DNA of 64,000 bases from Cronobacter malonaticus LMG 23826 (GCF_001277215.2 NZ_CP013940.1:3410001-3474000); one strand, 5' to 3'; positions 1-10,548 are shown, counted from the stretch's first letter. Program-made: numbers and translations. Notes: generated by a model from the letters alone, not told the origin.

Positions 1-1
1 G

Positions 2-1048
2 CGCATCTGCGCCCTGCCGCTTTACGCGCATATCCGCCAGGTCGTTTCTCCCACGGCCTGGACACTCGATATTCACCTGAGCGAGCCGGACGACTGGCTG
101 CCGTGGCTGATGGGCAGCGTGCCGGCGATGATCCTGCCGCGGGAGTGGCCGGAAATGCCGAAATTCGCGAGCCAGCCCGTCGGCACTGGCCCTTACGCGG
201 TGGTACGCAATAACAGCAACCAGCTAAAAATCCACGCCTTTGATGACTATTTTGGCTACCGCGCGCTGATTGATGAGGTGAACTTCTGGGTGCTGCCGGA
301 GATAGGCGAGGAGCTGAGCTGCGCCGTTCAGCTTGAAGGCCCGACACGCGACGTCGACGAAAAAGCCGTGGAGAGCCGCCTCGAAGAAGGCTGCTACTAC
401 CTGCTGTTTGATTCCCGCTCGCGCGTCGGCGCGATGCCGGAGGTGCGCCGCTGGATAAGCTCGCGCTTTACGCCCGCCCGCCTGTTGCACCGCGCCGCGC
501 CGCACTATCAGCGCATCTGGTTTCCGGCTTACGGCCTGCTGCCGCGCTGGCACCACGCGCCGCAAATTCCTGAGGCGCAGAAGCCCGCCGGGCTGGAGCG
601 TCTTACGCTCACCTTCTATGGCGACCACAATGAAAACCGCATTATCGGCGCGCTGCTGCGCGATATCCTGGCGCAGGAGCAGGTGGAGCTGGAACTGCGA
701 GAGGTGAGCTATGAGGAGTGGTATCAGGGCGACATTACCAGCGATCTATGGCTTAACAGCGCCAACTTTACGCTGCCGCTCGATTTCTCGCTGTTCGCGC
801 ACCTGTGCGAAGTGCCGCTCATTCAGCGCTGCATCCCGCTCGACTGGCAGGGCGACGCCCAGCGCTGGCGCACCGGCGCGCTGAACCTGCCGCAGTGGTG
901 CCGCACGATGCTCGAGCGTCAGGATATTCTGCCGCTCATTCACCACTGGCTGATGCTACAGGGCCAGCGCAGTATGCGCGGCGTGCGCATGAACACGCTC
1001 GGCTGGTTTGATTTTAAATCCGCCTGGTTTGCACCGCCGGAGCCGTAA
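2..1048 (+). CDS. sgrR: SgrR transcriptional regulator, C-terminal part (cut by window start)
   Basis: This is the C-terminal portion of SgrR, the sugar-phosphate stress regulator that activates the small RNA SgrS. The frame is open from base 2, so the N-terminal winged-helix DNA-binding domain lies outside the window. What remains reads like the solute-binding-protein-like (SBP_bac_5) ligand domain: a stretch around the motif [17 protein letters not shown] is typical of SgrR and peptide-binding proteins. The gene lies directly upstream of thiBPQ in the same direction, as in E. coli. The partial product is at least 348 residues. SgrS, which lies on the far side of sgrR in E. coli, is not in view. 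Assignment rests on recalled family sequence and synteny. Confidence 0.93.
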   Translation, partial: RICALPLYAHIRQVVSPTAWTLDIHLSEPDDWLPWLMGSVPAMILPREWPEMPKFASQPVGTGPYAVVRNNSNQLKIHAFDDYFGYRALIDEVNFWVLPEIGEELSCAVQLEGPTRDVDEKAVESRLEEGCYYLLFDSRSRVGAMPEVRRWISSRFTPARLLHRAAPHYQRIWFPAYGLLPRWHHAPQIPEAQKPAGLERLTLTFYGDHNENRIIGALLRDILAQEQVELELREVSYEEWYQGDITSDLWLNSANFTLPLDFSLFAHLCEVPLIQRCIPLDWQGDAQRWRTGALNLPQWCRTMLERQDILPLIHHWLMLQGQRSMRGVRMNTLGWFDFKSAWFAPPEP

Positions 1049-1086
1049 CCCTTTCGCAACATTACGCAAATCATTACAATGAGCCG

Positions 1087-1169
1087 TTCTCAACGGGGTG
1101 CTGCCGACTGACCGGTGCGCTGAGATAATACCCGTCGAACCTGATCCGGATAACGCCGGCGAAGGGATT
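1087..1169 (+). promoter_or_regulatory. TPP riboswitch (THI element) upstream of thiBPQ
   Basis: The leader between sgrR and thiB contains the conserved thi-box blocks in order: CAACGGGGTGC, then GCTGAGA, then ACCCG, GAACCTGATCCGGATAA and GCGAAGGGA. These form the pyrimidine-sensor and pyrophosphate-sensor arms of the thiamine pyrophosphate aptamer. High TPP should lower expression of the downstream transporter. The equivalent E. coli leader is also the source of the SroA RNA fragment. The aptamer ends about 48 bases before the thiB start codon. Confidence 0.95.
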
Positions 1170-1190
1170 TGAGGCTACCGCTCAAAATCC
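1164..1190 (+). promoter_or_regulatory. Expression-platform hairpin after the TPP aptamer
   Basis: GGATTTGAG pairs with CTCAAAATCC across a short loop immediately after the aptamer. Its 5' arm overlaps the last aptamer block (GAAGGGATTT), so ligand binding and this stem could compete. No clean T-tract follows, so control at translation is more likely than simple termination; this is inference. Confidence 0.5.
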
Positions 1191-1217
1191 TTTGCCCCCA
1201 TTTGATAAAGGTGCAAA

Positions 1218-2201
1218 GTGTTAAAAAAACTGCTTCCTCTGCTGGCGCTCGCCGCCGCTCCGGCTTTCGCCAAACCTGTCCTGACCGTCTACACCTACGA
1301 CTCTTTCTCCTCGGAGTGGGGCCCTGGCCCGAAAATTAAAACCGCCTTTGAAGCCGACTGCGGCTGCGAGCTGAAATTCGTGGCGCTGGAAGATGGCGTC
1401 TCGCTGCTTAACCGCCTGCGCATGGAAGGCAAAAACAGCAAAGCCGATGTGGTGCTGGGCCTGGATAACAATCTGCTTCAGGCCGCGACCGCGACCGGGC
1501 TGTTCGCCAAAAGCGGCGTTCCGGCGGGTGAAGTTAACGTGCCGGGCGGCTGGAATAACGACACCTTTGTGCCGTTCGACTACGGCTGGTTCGCCTTCGT
1601 CTATGATAAAAACAAACTGAAAAACCCGCCGAAAAGCCTGAAAGAGCTGGTTGAGAGCGACCAGAAATGGCGCATCATCTATGAAGATCCGCGCACCAGC
1701 ACGCCAGGGCTGGGCCTGCTGCTGTGGATGCAAAAAGTCTATGGCGATAAAGCGCCGGACGCCTGGCAGAAGCTCGCCGCGAAAACCGTTACGGTCACCA
1801 AAGGCTGGAGCGAAGCCTACGGCCTGTTCCTGAAAGGCGAAGGCGATCTGGTGCTGAGCTACACCACCTCGCCCGCCTACCACATTATTGAAGAGAAAAA
1901 AGAGAACTACGCAGCGGCGAATTTCAGCGAAGGCCACTATCTGCAGGTGGAAGTCGCCGCACGCACCGCCGCCAGCAAGCAGCCCGCACTGGCGGAGAAA
2001 TTCCTGAAGTTTATGGTTTCGCCCGCCTTCCAGAATGCGATCCCCGCGGGCAACTGGATGTACCCGGTGACCAACGTCGCGCTGCCGGAAGGCTTTAACG
2101 CGCTGACCCGGCCGCAGACCACCCTGCAATTCACCTCACAGGAAGTCGCCGCACAGCGCGCGCAATGGACGAGTGAATGGCAACGCGCCGTGAGCCGCTG
2201 A
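1218..2201 (+). CDS. thiB: Thiamine-binding periplasmic protein ThiB
   Basis: Substrate-binding protein of the thiamine/TPP ABC importer; it captures thiamine in the periplasm and delivers it to ThiP. The 327-residue product starts with GTG, preceded by AAGG at 1207-1210. Residues 1-18 form a clear Sec signal peptide ending AAAPAFA before KPVLTVYTYDSF, the usual mature start of this family. The rest is a type II solute-binding fold (VVLGLDNNLL, PFDYGWFAFVYD, EDPRTSTPGLGLL). Expression is governed by the TPP riboswitch just upstream. The end of the gene overlaps thiP by 25 bases, which points to translational coupling in a thiBPQ operon. Confidence 0.96.
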   Translation: MLKKLLPLLALAAAPAFAKPVLTVYTYDSFSSEWGPGPKIKTAFEADCGCELKFVALEDGVSLLNRLRMEGKNSKADVVLGLDNNLLQAATATGLFAKSGVPAGEVNVPGGWNNDTFVPFDYGWFAFVYDKNKLKNPPKSLKELVESDQKWRIIYEDPRTSTPGLGLLLWMQKVYGDKAPDAWQKLAAKTVTVTKGWSEAYGLFLKGEGDLVLSYTTSPAYHIIEEKKENYAAANFSEGHYLQVEVAARTAASKQPALAEKFLKFMVSPAFQNAIPAGNWMYPVTNVALPEGFNALTRPQTTLQFTSQEVAAQRAQWTSEWQRAVSR

Positions 2202-3787
2202 TCCCCGGCTGGCTCTGGCCCGGCCTCACCGCCGCCCTGCTGATGGCGGCGGTGGCGATGGCGGCGTTCGCAGCGCTCTGGACACACGCGCCGCACACCG
2301 ATGCACGCGCGCTGCTACACGACAGCTACCTGTGGCATGTGGTGCGCTTCTCGTTCTGGCAGGCGTTTCTCTCTGCCCTGATTTCCGTCGTGCCTGCGAT
2401 CCCACTCGCCCGCGCGCTCTACCGCCGCCGCTTTCCGGGGCGGCGAATGCTGCTGCGCCTGTGCGCCATGACGCTTATCCTGCCGGTGCTGGTGGCGATT
2501 TTCGGCCTGCTTAGCGTCTACGGGCGCAGCGGCTGGCTCGCCGCGCTCTGCGCGACGCTCGGTATTGAATGGACGTTTTCGCCTTATGGCCTTCAGGGCA
2601 TCCTGCTGGCGCACCTCTTTTTTAATATGCCGATGGCGACTCGCCTGCTGTACCAGACGCTGACGCAGATCCCCGGCGAACAGCGCCAGCTCGCCGCGCA
2701 GCTCGGTATGCGCGGCTGGGATTTCTTCCGGCTGGTGGAGTGGCCCTGGCTGCGCCGCCAGATCCCGCCGGTAGCGGCGCTCATTTTTATGCTCTGCTTC
2801 GCCAGTTTCGCCACGGTGCTGGCGCTCGGCGGCGGGCCGCAGGCAACCACCATTGAGCTCGCCATCTACCAGGCGCTGAGCTATGACTACGATCCGGGGC
2901 GCGCGGCGCTGCTGGCGCTTATCCAGATGGGCTGCTGCCTGTCGCTTATCCTGTTAAGCCAGCGGCTCAGCAAAGCGATTCCTGTCGGCGCGACGCTGGT
3001 GCGCGGCTGGCGCAACCCGGAGGATTCATGGCGCAGCAAACTCATCGATTCACTGCTGATTGGTGCCGCGCTGCTGCTTCTCCTGCCGCCTCTGCTGGCG
3101 GTGCTGGTGGACGGCCTGCGCGGCGACATTAGCCATGCGCTGGCCGACCCGGCGCTGTGGCGCGCGCTCTGGACGTCGCTGCGTATCGCGCTCTGCGCCG
3201 GAGTGCTGTGCGTTATCCTGACCATGATGCTGCTCTGGAGCACACGCGAGCTGTACCTGCGCCAGCATCGTCTCGTCGGGCAAAGCCTGGAGCTTTGCGG
3301 CGTGCTGATCCTCGCGATGCCGGGCATTGTACTGGCGACCGGATTTTTCCTGCTGCTGAACGCCACCATCGGACTGCCGGAGCGCGCCGACGCGATTGTG
3401 ATTTTCACCAACGCCCTGATGGCTATTCCTTACGCGCTGAAAGTGCTCGATAACCCGATGCGCGATATCGCCGCGCGCTACGGCGCGCTCTGCGCGTCGC
3501 TTGAGATACGCGGCCTGAACCGGCTGCGGCTGGTGGAAACTCGCGCGTTGCGGGTACCGCTCGCCCAGGCGATGGCGTTCGCCTGCGTATTGTCGATTGG
3601 CGATTTCGGCGTCGTGGCGCTGTTTGGCAATGAGGATTTCCGCACGCTGCCCTTTTATCTCTACCAGCAGATCGGTGCCTACCGCAGCGACGCAGGCGCG
3701 GTCACGGCGCTGCTGCTGCTGCTGCTCTGTTTCCTGCTGTTCACCTTGATTGAAAAACTTCCGGGGCGCCATGCTGACACTGACTGA
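2177..3787 (+). CDS. thiP: Thiamine ABC transporter permease ThiP
   Basis: Inner-membrane permease of the thiamine importer, 536 residues, the same length as E. coli ThiP. The chain is strongly hydrophobic with two tandem permease halves. Each half carries the EAA-type cytoplasmic loop that docks the ATPase (around [18 protein letters not shown] in the first half and [20 protein letters not shown] in the second). The start ATG lies inside the 3' end of thiB, and the stop overlaps the start of thiQ by 17 bases, so the three genes are compactly coupled. It belongs to the CysTW/iron-type binding-protein-dependent permeases. Confidence 0.95.
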   Translation: MATRREPLIPGWLWPGLTAALLMAAVAMAAFAALWTHAPHTDARALLHDSYLWHVVRFSFWQAFLSALISVVPAIPLARALYRRRFPGRRMLLRLCAMTLILPVLVAIFGLLSVYGRSGWLAALCATLGIEWTFSPYGLQGILLAHLFFNMPMATRLLYQTLTQIPGEQRQLAAQLGMRGWDFFRLVEWPWLRRQIPPVAALIFMLCFASFATVLALGGGPQATTIELAIYQALSYDYDPGRAALLALIQMGCCLSLILLSQRLSKAIPVGATLVRGWRNPEDSWRSKLIDSLLIGAALLLLLPPLLAVLVDGLRGDISHALADPALWRALWTSLRIALCAGVLCVILTMMLLWSTRELYLRQHRLVGQSLELCGVLILAMPGIVLATGFFLLLNATIGLPERADAIVIFTNALMAIPYALKVLDNPMRDIAARYGALCASLEIRGLNRLRLVETRALRVPLAQAMAFACVLSIGDFGVVALFGNEDFRTLPFYLYQQIGAYRSDAGAVTALLLLLLCFLLFTLIEKLPGRHADTD

Positions 3788-4472
3788 TCTCACCTGGCTG
3801 TATCACCACCTGCCGATGCGCTTTACGCTGGACGTGCGTGAGAGCGAACGCGTGGCGGTGCTGGGGCCAAGCGGCGCGGGCAAAAGTACGTTGCTCAATC
3901 TGATTGCCGGTTTTCTCGCGCCCGCCAGCGGCTCGCTCATTATCAATGGCGCGGATCACACCCGCACGCCGCCGTCAAAACGCCCGGTGTCGATGCTGTT
4001 TCAGGAAAATAATCTCTTTAACCATCTGACGGTGCGCCAGAACATTGCGCTCGGGCTGTCGCCCGGCCTGCGGCTGAACGCACAGCAGAAGCGTCAGGTC
4101 GAGGCGATAGCCGACAACATGGCGATTGGCGATCTGCTGGAGCGGCTGCCGGGCGCGCTCTCCGGCGGCCAGCGTCAGCGGGCGGCGCTGGCGCGCTGTC
4201 TGGTGCGAAAGCGCCCCGTTCTGCTGCTGGATGAGCCGTTTTCCGCGCTCGATCCGGCGCTGCGTCAGGAGATGCTGACGCTGCTGGAAAAACTGTGCGA
4301 GGAGGAAGGCACGACGCTGCTCATGGTGTCGCACAGCGTGGAAGATGCGGCGCGTATCGCCGCGCGCAGTCTGGTGGTCGTCGAAGGACGCATCGTCTGG
4401 GACGGCCCCACCGCGCAGTTGCTGAGCGGCGAAGCCAGCGCGTCGGCGCTGCTCGGCATTACGCCTCACTGA
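3771..4472 (+). CDS. thiQ: Thiamine ABC transporter ATPase ThiQ
   Basis: Cytoplasmic ATPase that energises thiamine uptake through ThiP. The product is 233 residues from ATG 3771 ([13 protein letters not shown]), matching the E. coli length; an upstream ATG in frame at 3750 would add seven atypical residues and is not preferred. Walker A is GPSGAGKST at residues 32-40, the ABC signature is [14 protein letters not shown] and Walker B is [11 protein letters not shown], with a switch His in MVSHSVEDA. It overlaps the end of thiP. Its 3' end overlaps the convergent gene yabI by seven bases, leaving no room for a separate terminator. Confidence 0.95.
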   Translation: MLTLTDLTWLYHHLPMRFTLDVRESERVAVLGPSGAGKSTLLNLIAGFLAPASGSLIINGADHTRTPPSKRPVSMLFQENNLFNHLTVRQNIALGLSPGLRLNAQQKRQVEAIADNMAIGDLLERLPGALSGGQRQRAALARCLVRKRPVLLLDEPFSALDPALRQEMLTLLEKLCEEEGTTLLMVSHSVEDAARIAARSLVVVEGRIVWDGPTAQLLSGEASASALLGITPH

Positions 4473-5236
4473 GCGCCGGTCACCACTTTCCACAGAATAC
4501 TGCGATATACCGGCATCAGCGGGTGGCTCTGAATGGCGAACAGCGCTACGGCCGCCGCTGCCGCCACGCCGGGGGCCAGCCAGTGCAGGCGCGCGCGCGG
4601 CAGATAGCGCGTGAGGCGATCCTGCGTTTTACCGCTGCGCCACCAGCGCCAGAGCAGCCACGCCGCCAGCCAGACCAGCAGCGCCACGCCGCCGAGCAGC
4701 CATTTAAACGCACCGCTTTTCATCTCCGGCGGGATATCGATAGCGGCGCCCGCGAGAATGCCCGGCAGAAAGTAAAACGGCGGCCAGAGCAGGCAGCCGA
4801 CGATATTCGGCGGGAGGAATTTACGCACCGGCAGGTCGAGCATTCCCGCCACCATCGGCACCAGCGGGCGCGTCGGCCCGACAAAGCGCCCGACGAGAAT
4901 GGTAAACATGCTGTGCTGATGCAGCGCGTGTTCGGTTTTATCGAGCAGCGCCTTGTGTTTTTTCAGGAAAGACCAGCGGTGCAGCGGCTTTTTAAAGCGC
5001 CAGCCGAGCCAGAATGAGATCCAGTCGCCGAGCAGGCAGCCAATAATCCCCACGGCCCAGGCCTCATAGAAATTAACCTCGCCGCTGCCAATGAGCGCGC
5101 CCAGGGCGGCCATCAGCACGGTGCCGGGCAGCAACAGCCCGACCAGCGCCAGGGATTCGAGGAACGCTACCAGCGCAATAGCAATCAGCGAATAGGCGAC
5201 TGACTGAGTGATAAAGTGTTCCAGAAAGGCTTCCAT
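4466..5236 (-). CDS. yabI: DedA family membrane protein YabI
   Basis: Polytopic inner-membrane protein of the DedA/SNARE-associated family, 256 residues. Family members are implicated in lipid flipping and envelope homeostasis; the exact role of YabI is not established. The sequence has the DedA core with [16 protein letters not shown] followed by [14 protein letters not shown], and a hydrophobic C-terminal segment ([17 protein letters not shown]). It sits downstream of araC on the same strand and converges with thiQ, the arrangement found in E. coli. The start gives [17 protein letters not shown], the expected N-terminus. Confidence 0.92.
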   Translation of the reverse strand: MEAFLEHFITQSVAYSLIAIALVAFLESLALVGLLLPGTVLMAALGALIGSGEVNFYEAWAVGIIGCLLGDWISFWLGWRFKKPLHRWSFLKKHKALLDKTEHALHQHSMFTILVGRFVGPTRPLVPMVAGMLDLPVRKFLPPNIVGCLLWPPFYFLPGILAGAAIDIPPEMKSGAFKWLLGGVALLVWLAAWLLWRWWRSGKTQDRLTRYLPRARLHWLAPGVAAAAAVALFAIQSHPLMPVYRSILWKVVTGAQ

Positions 5237-5352
5237 AACGCATCCGGTAAAGTGTGGAACAGAGGATTCTCCTGAGCGCTATGCTCTGCGTCAAGCCATC
5301 CTTCTTTAACCATACTTTACTTTACCGGGCATGACACGAAACCCACGTTGCG

Positions 5353-6198
5353 TTATTCACACCCGGCGCGGAATTCACTCGGGCTCGCCCCGGTGCATTT
5401 TTTGAAGACACGCGAGAAATAGAGCTGATCTTCAAAACCCACGTTACGCCCGACGCTGGCTATCGGCATGCGTGTGGTACTGAGTAGCAGCTTCGCCTGG
5501 CTGATGCGCTGGTCTTCGCGCCAGCTCAGCACGCTGACGCCCAACTGCTGGCGGAAGAGATGCGACAGGCGCGACGGCGACAGGCAAACGTGCTGCGCGA
5601 CGCTTGCGATATCAAAATGGCTGTCGGCCAGGTGATCGCTGATGTACTGGCAGGCGTCGCGCACGCGGCTGTCGAGCGGCGCTTTCAGCGATTCGCTAAT
5701 CGCCTCAACGCGGCGCAGCAGCAACTGTTCCAGCAGGTTTATCGCCAGCAGCTCGGCGTAGCGCCCCGGCCCCTGGGCGGCGTCGATAATCGACTGAAAC
5801 AGCGAAGAAAACTGTTCGTGATGCGCCTCGTCCGGGCGGTAAAAACCGGTATTGGCGAAAATGGCGGGCCAGTTCAGCCATTCATGCCAGTAAGCGCGCG
5901 GGCGGAAATAGACCCACTGGTGATACCACTCTTTGGCCTCCGGGTTGCGGCCATAGTGGTGCACTTCACCCGGCGGAAACAGCAGCATATCGCCGGGGCG
6001 GCAGAGATATTCCTTACCCTGATTTTTCACCACCCCTTCGCCGCGCACCGTCAGGTTGAGAATATAACCTTTCATGCCGAGCGGCCGGTCAATGAAAAAA
6101 TCGAGCCAGCCGTCGGCCTCAATCGGCGTCAGTCCGGCCACGAGATGGGCGTTAAACGAGTAACCAGGCAGCAGAGGATCGTTTTGCGTTTCAGCCAT
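5353..6198 (-). CDS. araC: Arabinose operon regulator AraC
   Basis: Dual activator/repressor of araBAD. The 281-residue product begins [20 protein letters not shown], the canonical AraC N-terminal arm that closes over arabinose, followed by the cupin sensor and dimerisation domain and a C-terminal pair of helix-turn-helix motifs (about residues 175-275, ending [12 protein letters not shown]). A longer frame from 6234 was rejected: its ATG lies inside the araO2 operator and has no ribosome binding site, whereas the 6198 ATG has GGAG nine bases upstream. The E. coli protein is 292 residues, so the C-terminus here is about eleven residues shorter. It is divergent from araB. Confidence 0.96.
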   Translation of the reverse strand: MAETQNDPLLPGYSFNAHLVAGLTPIEADGWLDFFIDRPLGMKGYILNLTVRGEGVVKNQGKEYLCRPGDMLLFPPGEVHHYGRNPEAKEWYHQWVYFRPRAYWHEWLNWPAIFANTGFYRPDEAHHEQFSSLFQSIIDAAQGPGRYAELLAINLLEQLLLRRVEAISESLKAPLDSRVRDACQYISDHLADSHFDIASVAQHVCLSPSRLSHLFRQQLGVSVLSWREDQRISQAKLLLSTTRMPIASVGRNVGFEDQLYFSRVFKKCTGASPSEFRAGCE

Positions 6199-6226
6199 TT
6201 TCACGGCGCTCCGAAGCGAGAGTGAA

Positions 6227-6243
6227 GAAACCATTTGTCCATA
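6227..6243. promoter_or_regulatory. araO2 operator (AraC half-site)
   Basis: The 17-base block GAAACCATTTGTCCATA matches E. coli araO2 (AAACCAATTGTCCATA) with little change and lies in the untranslated leader of araC. In the absence of arabinose one AraC subunit binds here and its partner binds araI1, looping the DNA. The distance from the last base of this CCATA block to the same block in araI1 is 212 bp, against 211 bp counted in my recalled E. coli sequence. Confidence 0.8.
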
Positions 6244-6370
6244 TCGTTATTTTCGCCAGCAGCGGCAGGCACCTGAGCGCTCTGCATAACAGCGGCGGCG
6301 GCTTAAGCCCGCTTTATTACAGAAAATAACCTGTATTGCCTTCGCTGTCAGGCTTTTTAATCCATAACCG

Positions 6371-6425
6371 AAGTGTCTATAAGCGCGGCAGAAATGTCCA
6401 CATCGAATATTTGCGTGGCGTCACA
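6371..6425. promoter_or_regulatory. araO1 / araC promoter block and CRP site
   Basis: AAGTGTCTATAAGCGCGGCA followed by GAAATGTCCACAT is nearly identical to the E. coli araO1/P_C region. Next to it, TTTGC-N6-TCACA at 6410-6425 aligns with the E. coli CRP site (TTTGCACGGCGTCACA). AraC at araO1 limits its own synthesis and CRP-cAMP assists P_BAD. Exact operator borders are not resolvable by eye. Confidence 0.75.
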
Positions 6426-6438
6426 AATTCTCGCTTCA

Positions 6439-6502
6439 CAGCATTTTCGTCCATAAGTTCAGCGGATCCACCCTGACCCTTTTGACGGGGTAAAACTAAT
6501 GT
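6439..6502 (+). promoter_or_regulatory. araI1-araI2 and P_BAD promoter
   Basis: araI1 is CAGCATTTTCGTCCATA (6439-6455) and araI2 is CAGCGGATCCACCCTGA (6460-6476); the starts are 21 bp apart, the spacing required for AraC dimer activation. The -35 CTGACC (6473-6478) overlaps araI2, and the -10 TAATGT (6497-6502) follows after 18 bp, as in E. coli. Transcription should start near 6509, upstream of the araB ribosome binding site. Confidence 0.88.
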
Positions 6503-6537
6503 TCTCTCCATGTTTGTTTATCGCATGGAGTATGAAG

Positions 6538-8250
6538 ATGGCTATTGCGCTGGGACTCGATTTTGGCAGCGACTCGGTTCGGGCTTTGGCGGTGGACTGC
6601 ACCACCGGTGCCGAGCTTGCCACCAGCGTGGAGTGGTATCCACGCTGGCAGGAAGGGCGCTATTGCGACGCGGCCCGTAACCAGTTCCGCCATCATCCGC
6701 GGGATTACATTGAATCAATGGAAGCGGCGTTAAAAACCGTGCTGGCAGAGCTCTCGCCTGAGCAGCGCGCCGCCGTGGTTGGCATCGGCGTTGACAGCAC
6801 TGGCTCCACGCCCGCCCCGATTGACGCCGACGGTAACGTGCTGGCGCTTAACCCGGAGTTCGCGGACAACCCCAACGCGATGTTCGTGCTGTGGAAAGAT
6901 CACACCTCGGTGGAGGAAGCGGAAGAAATCACCCGCCTGTGCCATACGCCTGGCAAAACGGACTATTCGCGCTACATCGGCGGGATTTACTCCAGCGAAT
7001 GGTTCTGGGCCAAGATCCTGCATGTGACACGCCAGGACAGCGCCTTGGCGCAGGCTGCCGCCTCGTGGATTGAGCTGTGCGATTGGGTGCCCGCCCTGCT
7101 CTCCGGCACCACCCGCCCGGCGGATATTCGCCGCGGCCGTTGCAGCGCCGGTCATAAATCGCTGTGGCATGAAAGCTGGGGCGGCCTGCCGCCGGCAAGC
7201 TTCTTCGATGAGCTTGATCCGCTGATTAACCAGCATCTCGATTACCCGATGTTTACCGACACTTTCACCGCCGACATTCCGGTGGGCAACCTGTGCGCCG
7301 ACTGGGCGCAGCGCCTCGGCCTGCCGGAGAGCGTGGTGATTTCCGGCGGCGCGTTTGACTGCCATATGGGCGCGGTCGGCGCGGGCGCACAGCCGAATAC
7401 GCTCGTGAAAGTGATCGGCACCTCCACCTGCGACATCTTGGTGGCGGAGAAAGCGGACGTCGGCGAGCGCGCCGTGAAAGGTATTTGTGGTCAGGTGGAT
7501 GGCAGCGTGGTGCCGGATTTCATTGGCCTCGAAGCCGGGCAGTCCGCCTTTGGCGATATTTACGCCTGGTTTGGTCGTCTGCTCGGCTGGCCGCTGGATA
7601 CGCTCGCGAAGCAGCACCCGGAACTGAAACCCCAGATTGAAGCCAGCAAAAAACAGCTGCTGCCTGCGCTTACGGAAGCCTGGGCGAAGAACCCGTCGCT
7701 CGATCATCTGCCGGTGATCCTCGACTGGTTTAACGGCCGCCGTACGCCGTTCGCCAACCAGCGCCTGAAAGGCGTCATTACCGATCTTAACCTCGCCACC
7801 GACGCGCCGCTGCTCTTCGGTGGGCTTATCGCCGCCACCGCCTTTGGCGCGCGCGCCATTCAGGAGTGCTTTGTCGATCAGGGCATCGCAGTAAATAACG
7901 TGATGGCGCTCGGCGGCATCGCCCGTAAAAACCCGGTGATCATGCAGGTCTGCTGCGACGTGCTGAACCGCCCGCTACAAATCGTCGCTTCCGATCAGTG
8001 CTGTGCGCTGGGCGCTGCCATTTTCGCCGCGGTCGCCGCAGGCGCGCATGCCGATATCCCGCAGGCGCAGCAGGCGATGGCAAGTCAGATTGAAAGCACG
8101 CTACAGCCGCAGCCGGAGAGCGCCGCGCGCTTCGAACAACTCTACCGCCGCTTCCAGCAATGGTCGCAAAGCGCGGAACAACACTATCTCCCTTCAGCCG
8201 CTACCCCGCAGTCTGCCGAGCGCGCAGGCCAGGCGGCCCTGACACATTAA
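6538..8250 (+). CDS. araB: L-ribulokinase AraB
   Basis: Phosphorylates L-ribulose to L-ribulose 5-phosphate, the second step of arabinose catabolism. It is an FGGY-family kinase of 570 residues. The N-terminus [17 protein letters not shown] contains the ATPase-fold phosphate loop, and the C-terminal FGGY half includes [16 protein letters not shown]. The start at 6538 has GGAG at 6527-6530 with a seven-base gap. An in-frame ATG at 6499 lies inside the -10 box of P_BAD and therefore cannot be translated from that promoter. The gene is first in araBAD, and araA follows after ten bases. Confidence 0.97.
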   Translation: MAIALGLDFGSDSVRALAVDCTTGAELATSVEWYPRWQEGRYCDAARNQFRHHPRDYIESMEAALKTVLAELSPEQRAAVVGIGVDSTGSTPAPIDADGNVLALNPEFADNPNAMFVLWKDHTSVEEAEEITRLCHTPGKTDYSRYIGGIYSSEWFWAKILHVTRQDSALAQAAASWIELCDWVPALLSGTTRPADIRRGRCSAGHKSLWHESWGGLPPASFFDELDPLINQHLDYPMFTDTFTADIPVGNLCADWAQRLGLPESVVISGGAFDCHMGAVGAGAQPNTLVKVIGTSTCDILVAEKADVGERAVKGICGQVDGSVVPDFIGLEAGQSAFGDIYAWFGRLLGWPLDTLAKQHPELKPQIEASKKQLLPALTEAWAKNPSLDHLPVILDWFNGRRTPFANQRLKGVITDLNLATDAPLLFGGLIAATAFGARAIQECFVDQGIAVNNVMALGGIARKNPVIMQVCCDVLNRPLQIVASDQCCALGAAIFAAVAAGAHADIPQAQQAMASQIESTLQPQPESAARFEQLYRRFQQWSQSAEQHYLPSAATPQSAERAGQAALTH

Positions 8251-8260
8251 GGACACGATG

Positions 8261-9763
8261 ATGACAATTTTCGATCAGTATGAAGTGTGGTTTGTGATTG
8301 GCAGCCAGCACCTTTACGGCCCTGAAACGCTGCGTCAGGTCAACCAGCACGCCGAACAGGTGGTGAACGCGCTGAACGCTGAAGCGAAGCTGCCGTGCAA
8401 ACTGGTGTTGAAGCCGCTCGGCACCACACCGGACGAGATCACCGCCATTTGCCGCGACGCCAACTATGACGACAAATGCGCGGGTCTGGTGGTCTGGCTG
8501 CATACCTTCTCGCCTGCGAAGATGTGGATCAACGGTCTTTCCATCCTTAATAAACCGCTGCTGCAATTCCATACCCAGTTCAACGCGCAGATCCCGTGGG
8601 GCAGCATCGATATGGACTTTATGAACCTGAACCAGACCGCGCACGGCGGCCGCGAGTTCGGCTTCATCGGCGCGCGTATGCGTCTGCAACATAGCGTGGT
8701 GACGGGCCACTGGCAGGACAAACAGTCTCAGGGGCGTCTTGGCGCGTGGATGCGTCAGGCGGTATCGAAACAGGATACCCGTCACCTGAAAGTGGCGCGC
8801 TTTGGCGACAACATGCGTGAAGTCGCCGTCACCGAAGGGGATAAAGTCGCCGCGCAGATCAAGTTCGGCTTCTCGGTGAACACCTGGGGCGTGGGCGATC
8901 TGGTGGCCGTAGTTAACGACGTCAGCGAAGGCGATATCAACGCGCTGGTGGATGAATATGAAAGCAGCTACCGCCTGACCCCTGCCGCGCAAATTAACGG
9001 CGACAAGCGCCAGAACGTTCTTGATGCCGCACGTATCGAACTTGGCATGAAGCGTTTCCTGGAAGATGGCGGTTTCCACGCCTTCACCACCACGTTTGAA
9101 GACTTGCACGGGCTTAAACAGCTGCCGGGCCTTGCGGTACAGCGTCTGATGCAGCAGGGCTACGGCTTTGCGGGCGAAGGCGACTGGAAAACCGCCGCGC
9201 TGCTGCGCATCATGAAAGTGATGTCGACTGGCCTTGAAGGCGGCACCTCCTTTATGGAGGACTACACCTATAACTTCGAGAACGGCAACGACATGGTGCT
9301 CGGCTCCCATATGCTGGAAGTCTGCCCGACCATCGCCACGCCGGAAAAACCGATCCTCGACGTGCAATACCTCGGTATCGGCGGTAAAGCCGATCCGGCG
9401 CGCCTGATCTTCTCCACCACCACCGGCCCCGCCGTGAACGCCAGCCTTATCGATCTGGGCGATCGCTTCCGCCTGCTGGTGAACTGCGTCGACGCAGTAA
9501 AAACCCCGCACGACCTGCCGAAGCTGCCAGTGGCCAACGCGCTGTGGAAAGCGCAGCCGGATCTGCCGACCGCCTCTGAAGCCTGGATTCTGGCCGGCGG
9601 CGCGCACCACACCGTTTTCAGCCAGGCGCTGACGCTCGACGATATGCGCCTGTTCGCGGAGATGCATGACCTTGAACTCGCCGTGATCGACAACGATACC
9701 CGCCTGCCTGCGTTTAAAGACGCGCTGCGCTGGAACGAAGTCTATTACGGTTTCAAACGTTAA
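8261..9763 (+). CDS. araA: L-arabinose isomerase AraA
   Basis: Converts L-arabinose to L-ribulose in the cytoplasm, the first step of the pathway; Mn-dependent hexamer. The 500-residue product is collinear with the E. coli enzyme and keeps the metal ligands Glu306, Glu333, His350 and His450 at the same positions. Two ATG codons are adjacent (8258 and 8261); the second is chosen because AAGGA then has seven-base spacing and the product begins [14 protein letters not shown] as in the family. It is followed by an inverted pair of REP-like palindromes before araD. Confidence 0.97.
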   Translation: MTIFDQYEVWFVIGSQHLYGPETLRQVNQHAEQVVNALNAEAKLPCKLVLKPLGTTPDEITAICRDANYDDKCAGLVVWLHTFSPAKMWINGLSILNKPLLQFHTQFNAQIPWGSIDMDFMNLNQTAHGGREFGFIGARMRLQHSVVTGHWQDKQSQGRLGAWMRQAVSKQDTRHLKVARFGDNMREVAVTEGDKVAAQIKFGFSVNTWGVGDLVAVVNDVSEGDINALVDEYESSYRLTPAAQINGDKRQNVLDAARIELGMKRFLEDGGFHAFTTTFEDLHGLKQLPGLAVQRLMQQGYGFAGEGDWKTAALLRIMKVMSTGLEGGTSFMEDYTYNFENGNDMVLGSHMLEVCPTIATPEKPILDVQYLGIGGKADPARLIFSTTTGPAVNASLIDLGDRFRLLVNCVDAVKTPHDLPKLPVANALWKAQPDLPTASEAWILAGGAHHTVFSQALTLDDMRLFAEMHDLELAVIDNDTRLPAFKDALRWNEVYYGFKR

Positions 9764-9771
9764 ACCCAGGT

Positions 9772-9835
9772 GCCCGGTGGCGCGTCGCTTATCGGGCCTG
9801 TGTTTCGCAGGCTCGCTTGCGACGCGCCATCCGGC
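9772..9835. repeat. Inverted pair of REP-like palindromes (BIME) between araA and araD
   Basis: A palindromic unit at 9772-9797 (GCCCGGTGGCGC...TATCGGGC) is followed by a copy in opposite orientation at 9811-9835 (ending GCGACGCGCCATCCGGC). This is the typical bacterial interspersed mosaic layout. Such elements inside an operon can stabilise the upstream message or reduce downstream expression. Confidence 0.75.
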
Positions 9836-9847
9836 GTGGAGAGAGGC

Positions 9848-10543
9848 ATGTTAGAAGAACTTAAGCGTCAGGTGCTGGAAGCCAATCTGGCGCTGCCAAA
9901 GCATAATCTGGTGACGCTCACCTGGGGCAACGTGAGCGCCGTTGACCGCGAGCGCGGCCTGTTTGTCATCAAGCCCTCGGGCGTCGATTACAGCGTGATG
10001 ACCGCAGAAGATATGGTGGTGGTCAGCATCGAGACCGGCGAGGTGGTGGAAGGCACGAAAAAGCCGTCGTCCGATACGCCAACGCATCGCCTGCTCTATC
10101 AGCAGTTCCCGACGATCGGCGGCATTGTGCATACTCATTCGCGCCACGCGACGATCTGGGCGCAGGCAGGGCTGCCGATCCCGGCGACCGGCACCACGCA
10201 TGCCGACTACTTTTACGGGGAGATCCCCTGCACCCGCAAAATGACGGATGACGAGATCAACGGCGCGTATGAGTGGGAAACCGGCGTGGTGATCGCCGAA
10301 ACGTTCCGCCAGCGCGATATCGATCCGGCCCAGATGCCTGGCGTGCTGGTGCATTCTCACGGCCCGTTCGCCTGGGGTAAAGATGCGGTCGATGCGGTAC
10401 ATAACGCCATCGTGCTGGAAGAAGTCGCCTATATGGGAATCTTCTGCCGTCAGCTCGCCCCGGAACTGCCGCCGATGCAGCAGACGCTGCTGGATAAACA
10501 CTACCTGCGCAAACATGGCGCGAAAGCGTATTACGGGCAATAA
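9848..10543 (+). CDS. araD: L-ribulose-5-phosphate 4-epimerase AraD
   Basis: Zinc-dependent class II aldolase-fold enzyme that epimerises L-ribulose 5-phosphate to D-xylulose 5-phosphate, feeding the pentose phosphate pathway. The product has 231 residues from ATG 9848 ([16 protein letters not shown]), the same length as in E. coli. His95, His97 and His171 (zinc ligands) and Asp76 occur at the family positions. An upstream ATG at 9770 would add 26 residues encoded by the REP palindromes and is rejected; GAGAG lies just before the chosen start. It is the last gene of araBAD. Confidence 0.97.
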   Translation: MLEELKRQVLEANLALPKHNLVTLTWGNVSAVDRERGLFVIKPSGVDYSVMTAEDMVVVSIETGEVVEGTKKPSSDTPTHRLLYQQFPTIGGIVHTHSRHATIWAQAGLPIPATGTTHADYFYGEIPCTRKMTDDEINGAYEWETGVVIAETFRQRDIDPAQMPGVLVHSHGPFAWGKDAVDAVHNAIVLEEVAYMGIFCRQLAPELPPMQQTLLDKHYLRKHGAKAYYGQ

Positions 10544-10548
10544 ACCGC

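Noticed and set aside
6199..6234. N-terminal extension of araC
   Set aside because: The upstream ATG is inside araO2 and has no ribosome binding site; the family N-terminus begins at 6198.
6499..6537. N-terminal extension of araB from ATG 6499
   Set aside because: This ATG lies within the -10 box of P_BAD, so it is upstream of the transcript start.
8201..9667. A 488-codon frame opposite araA
   Set aside because: Composition is dominated by His, Arg, Gln and Val, typical of the reverse complement of a coding gene, and araA itself is intact with all metal ligands.
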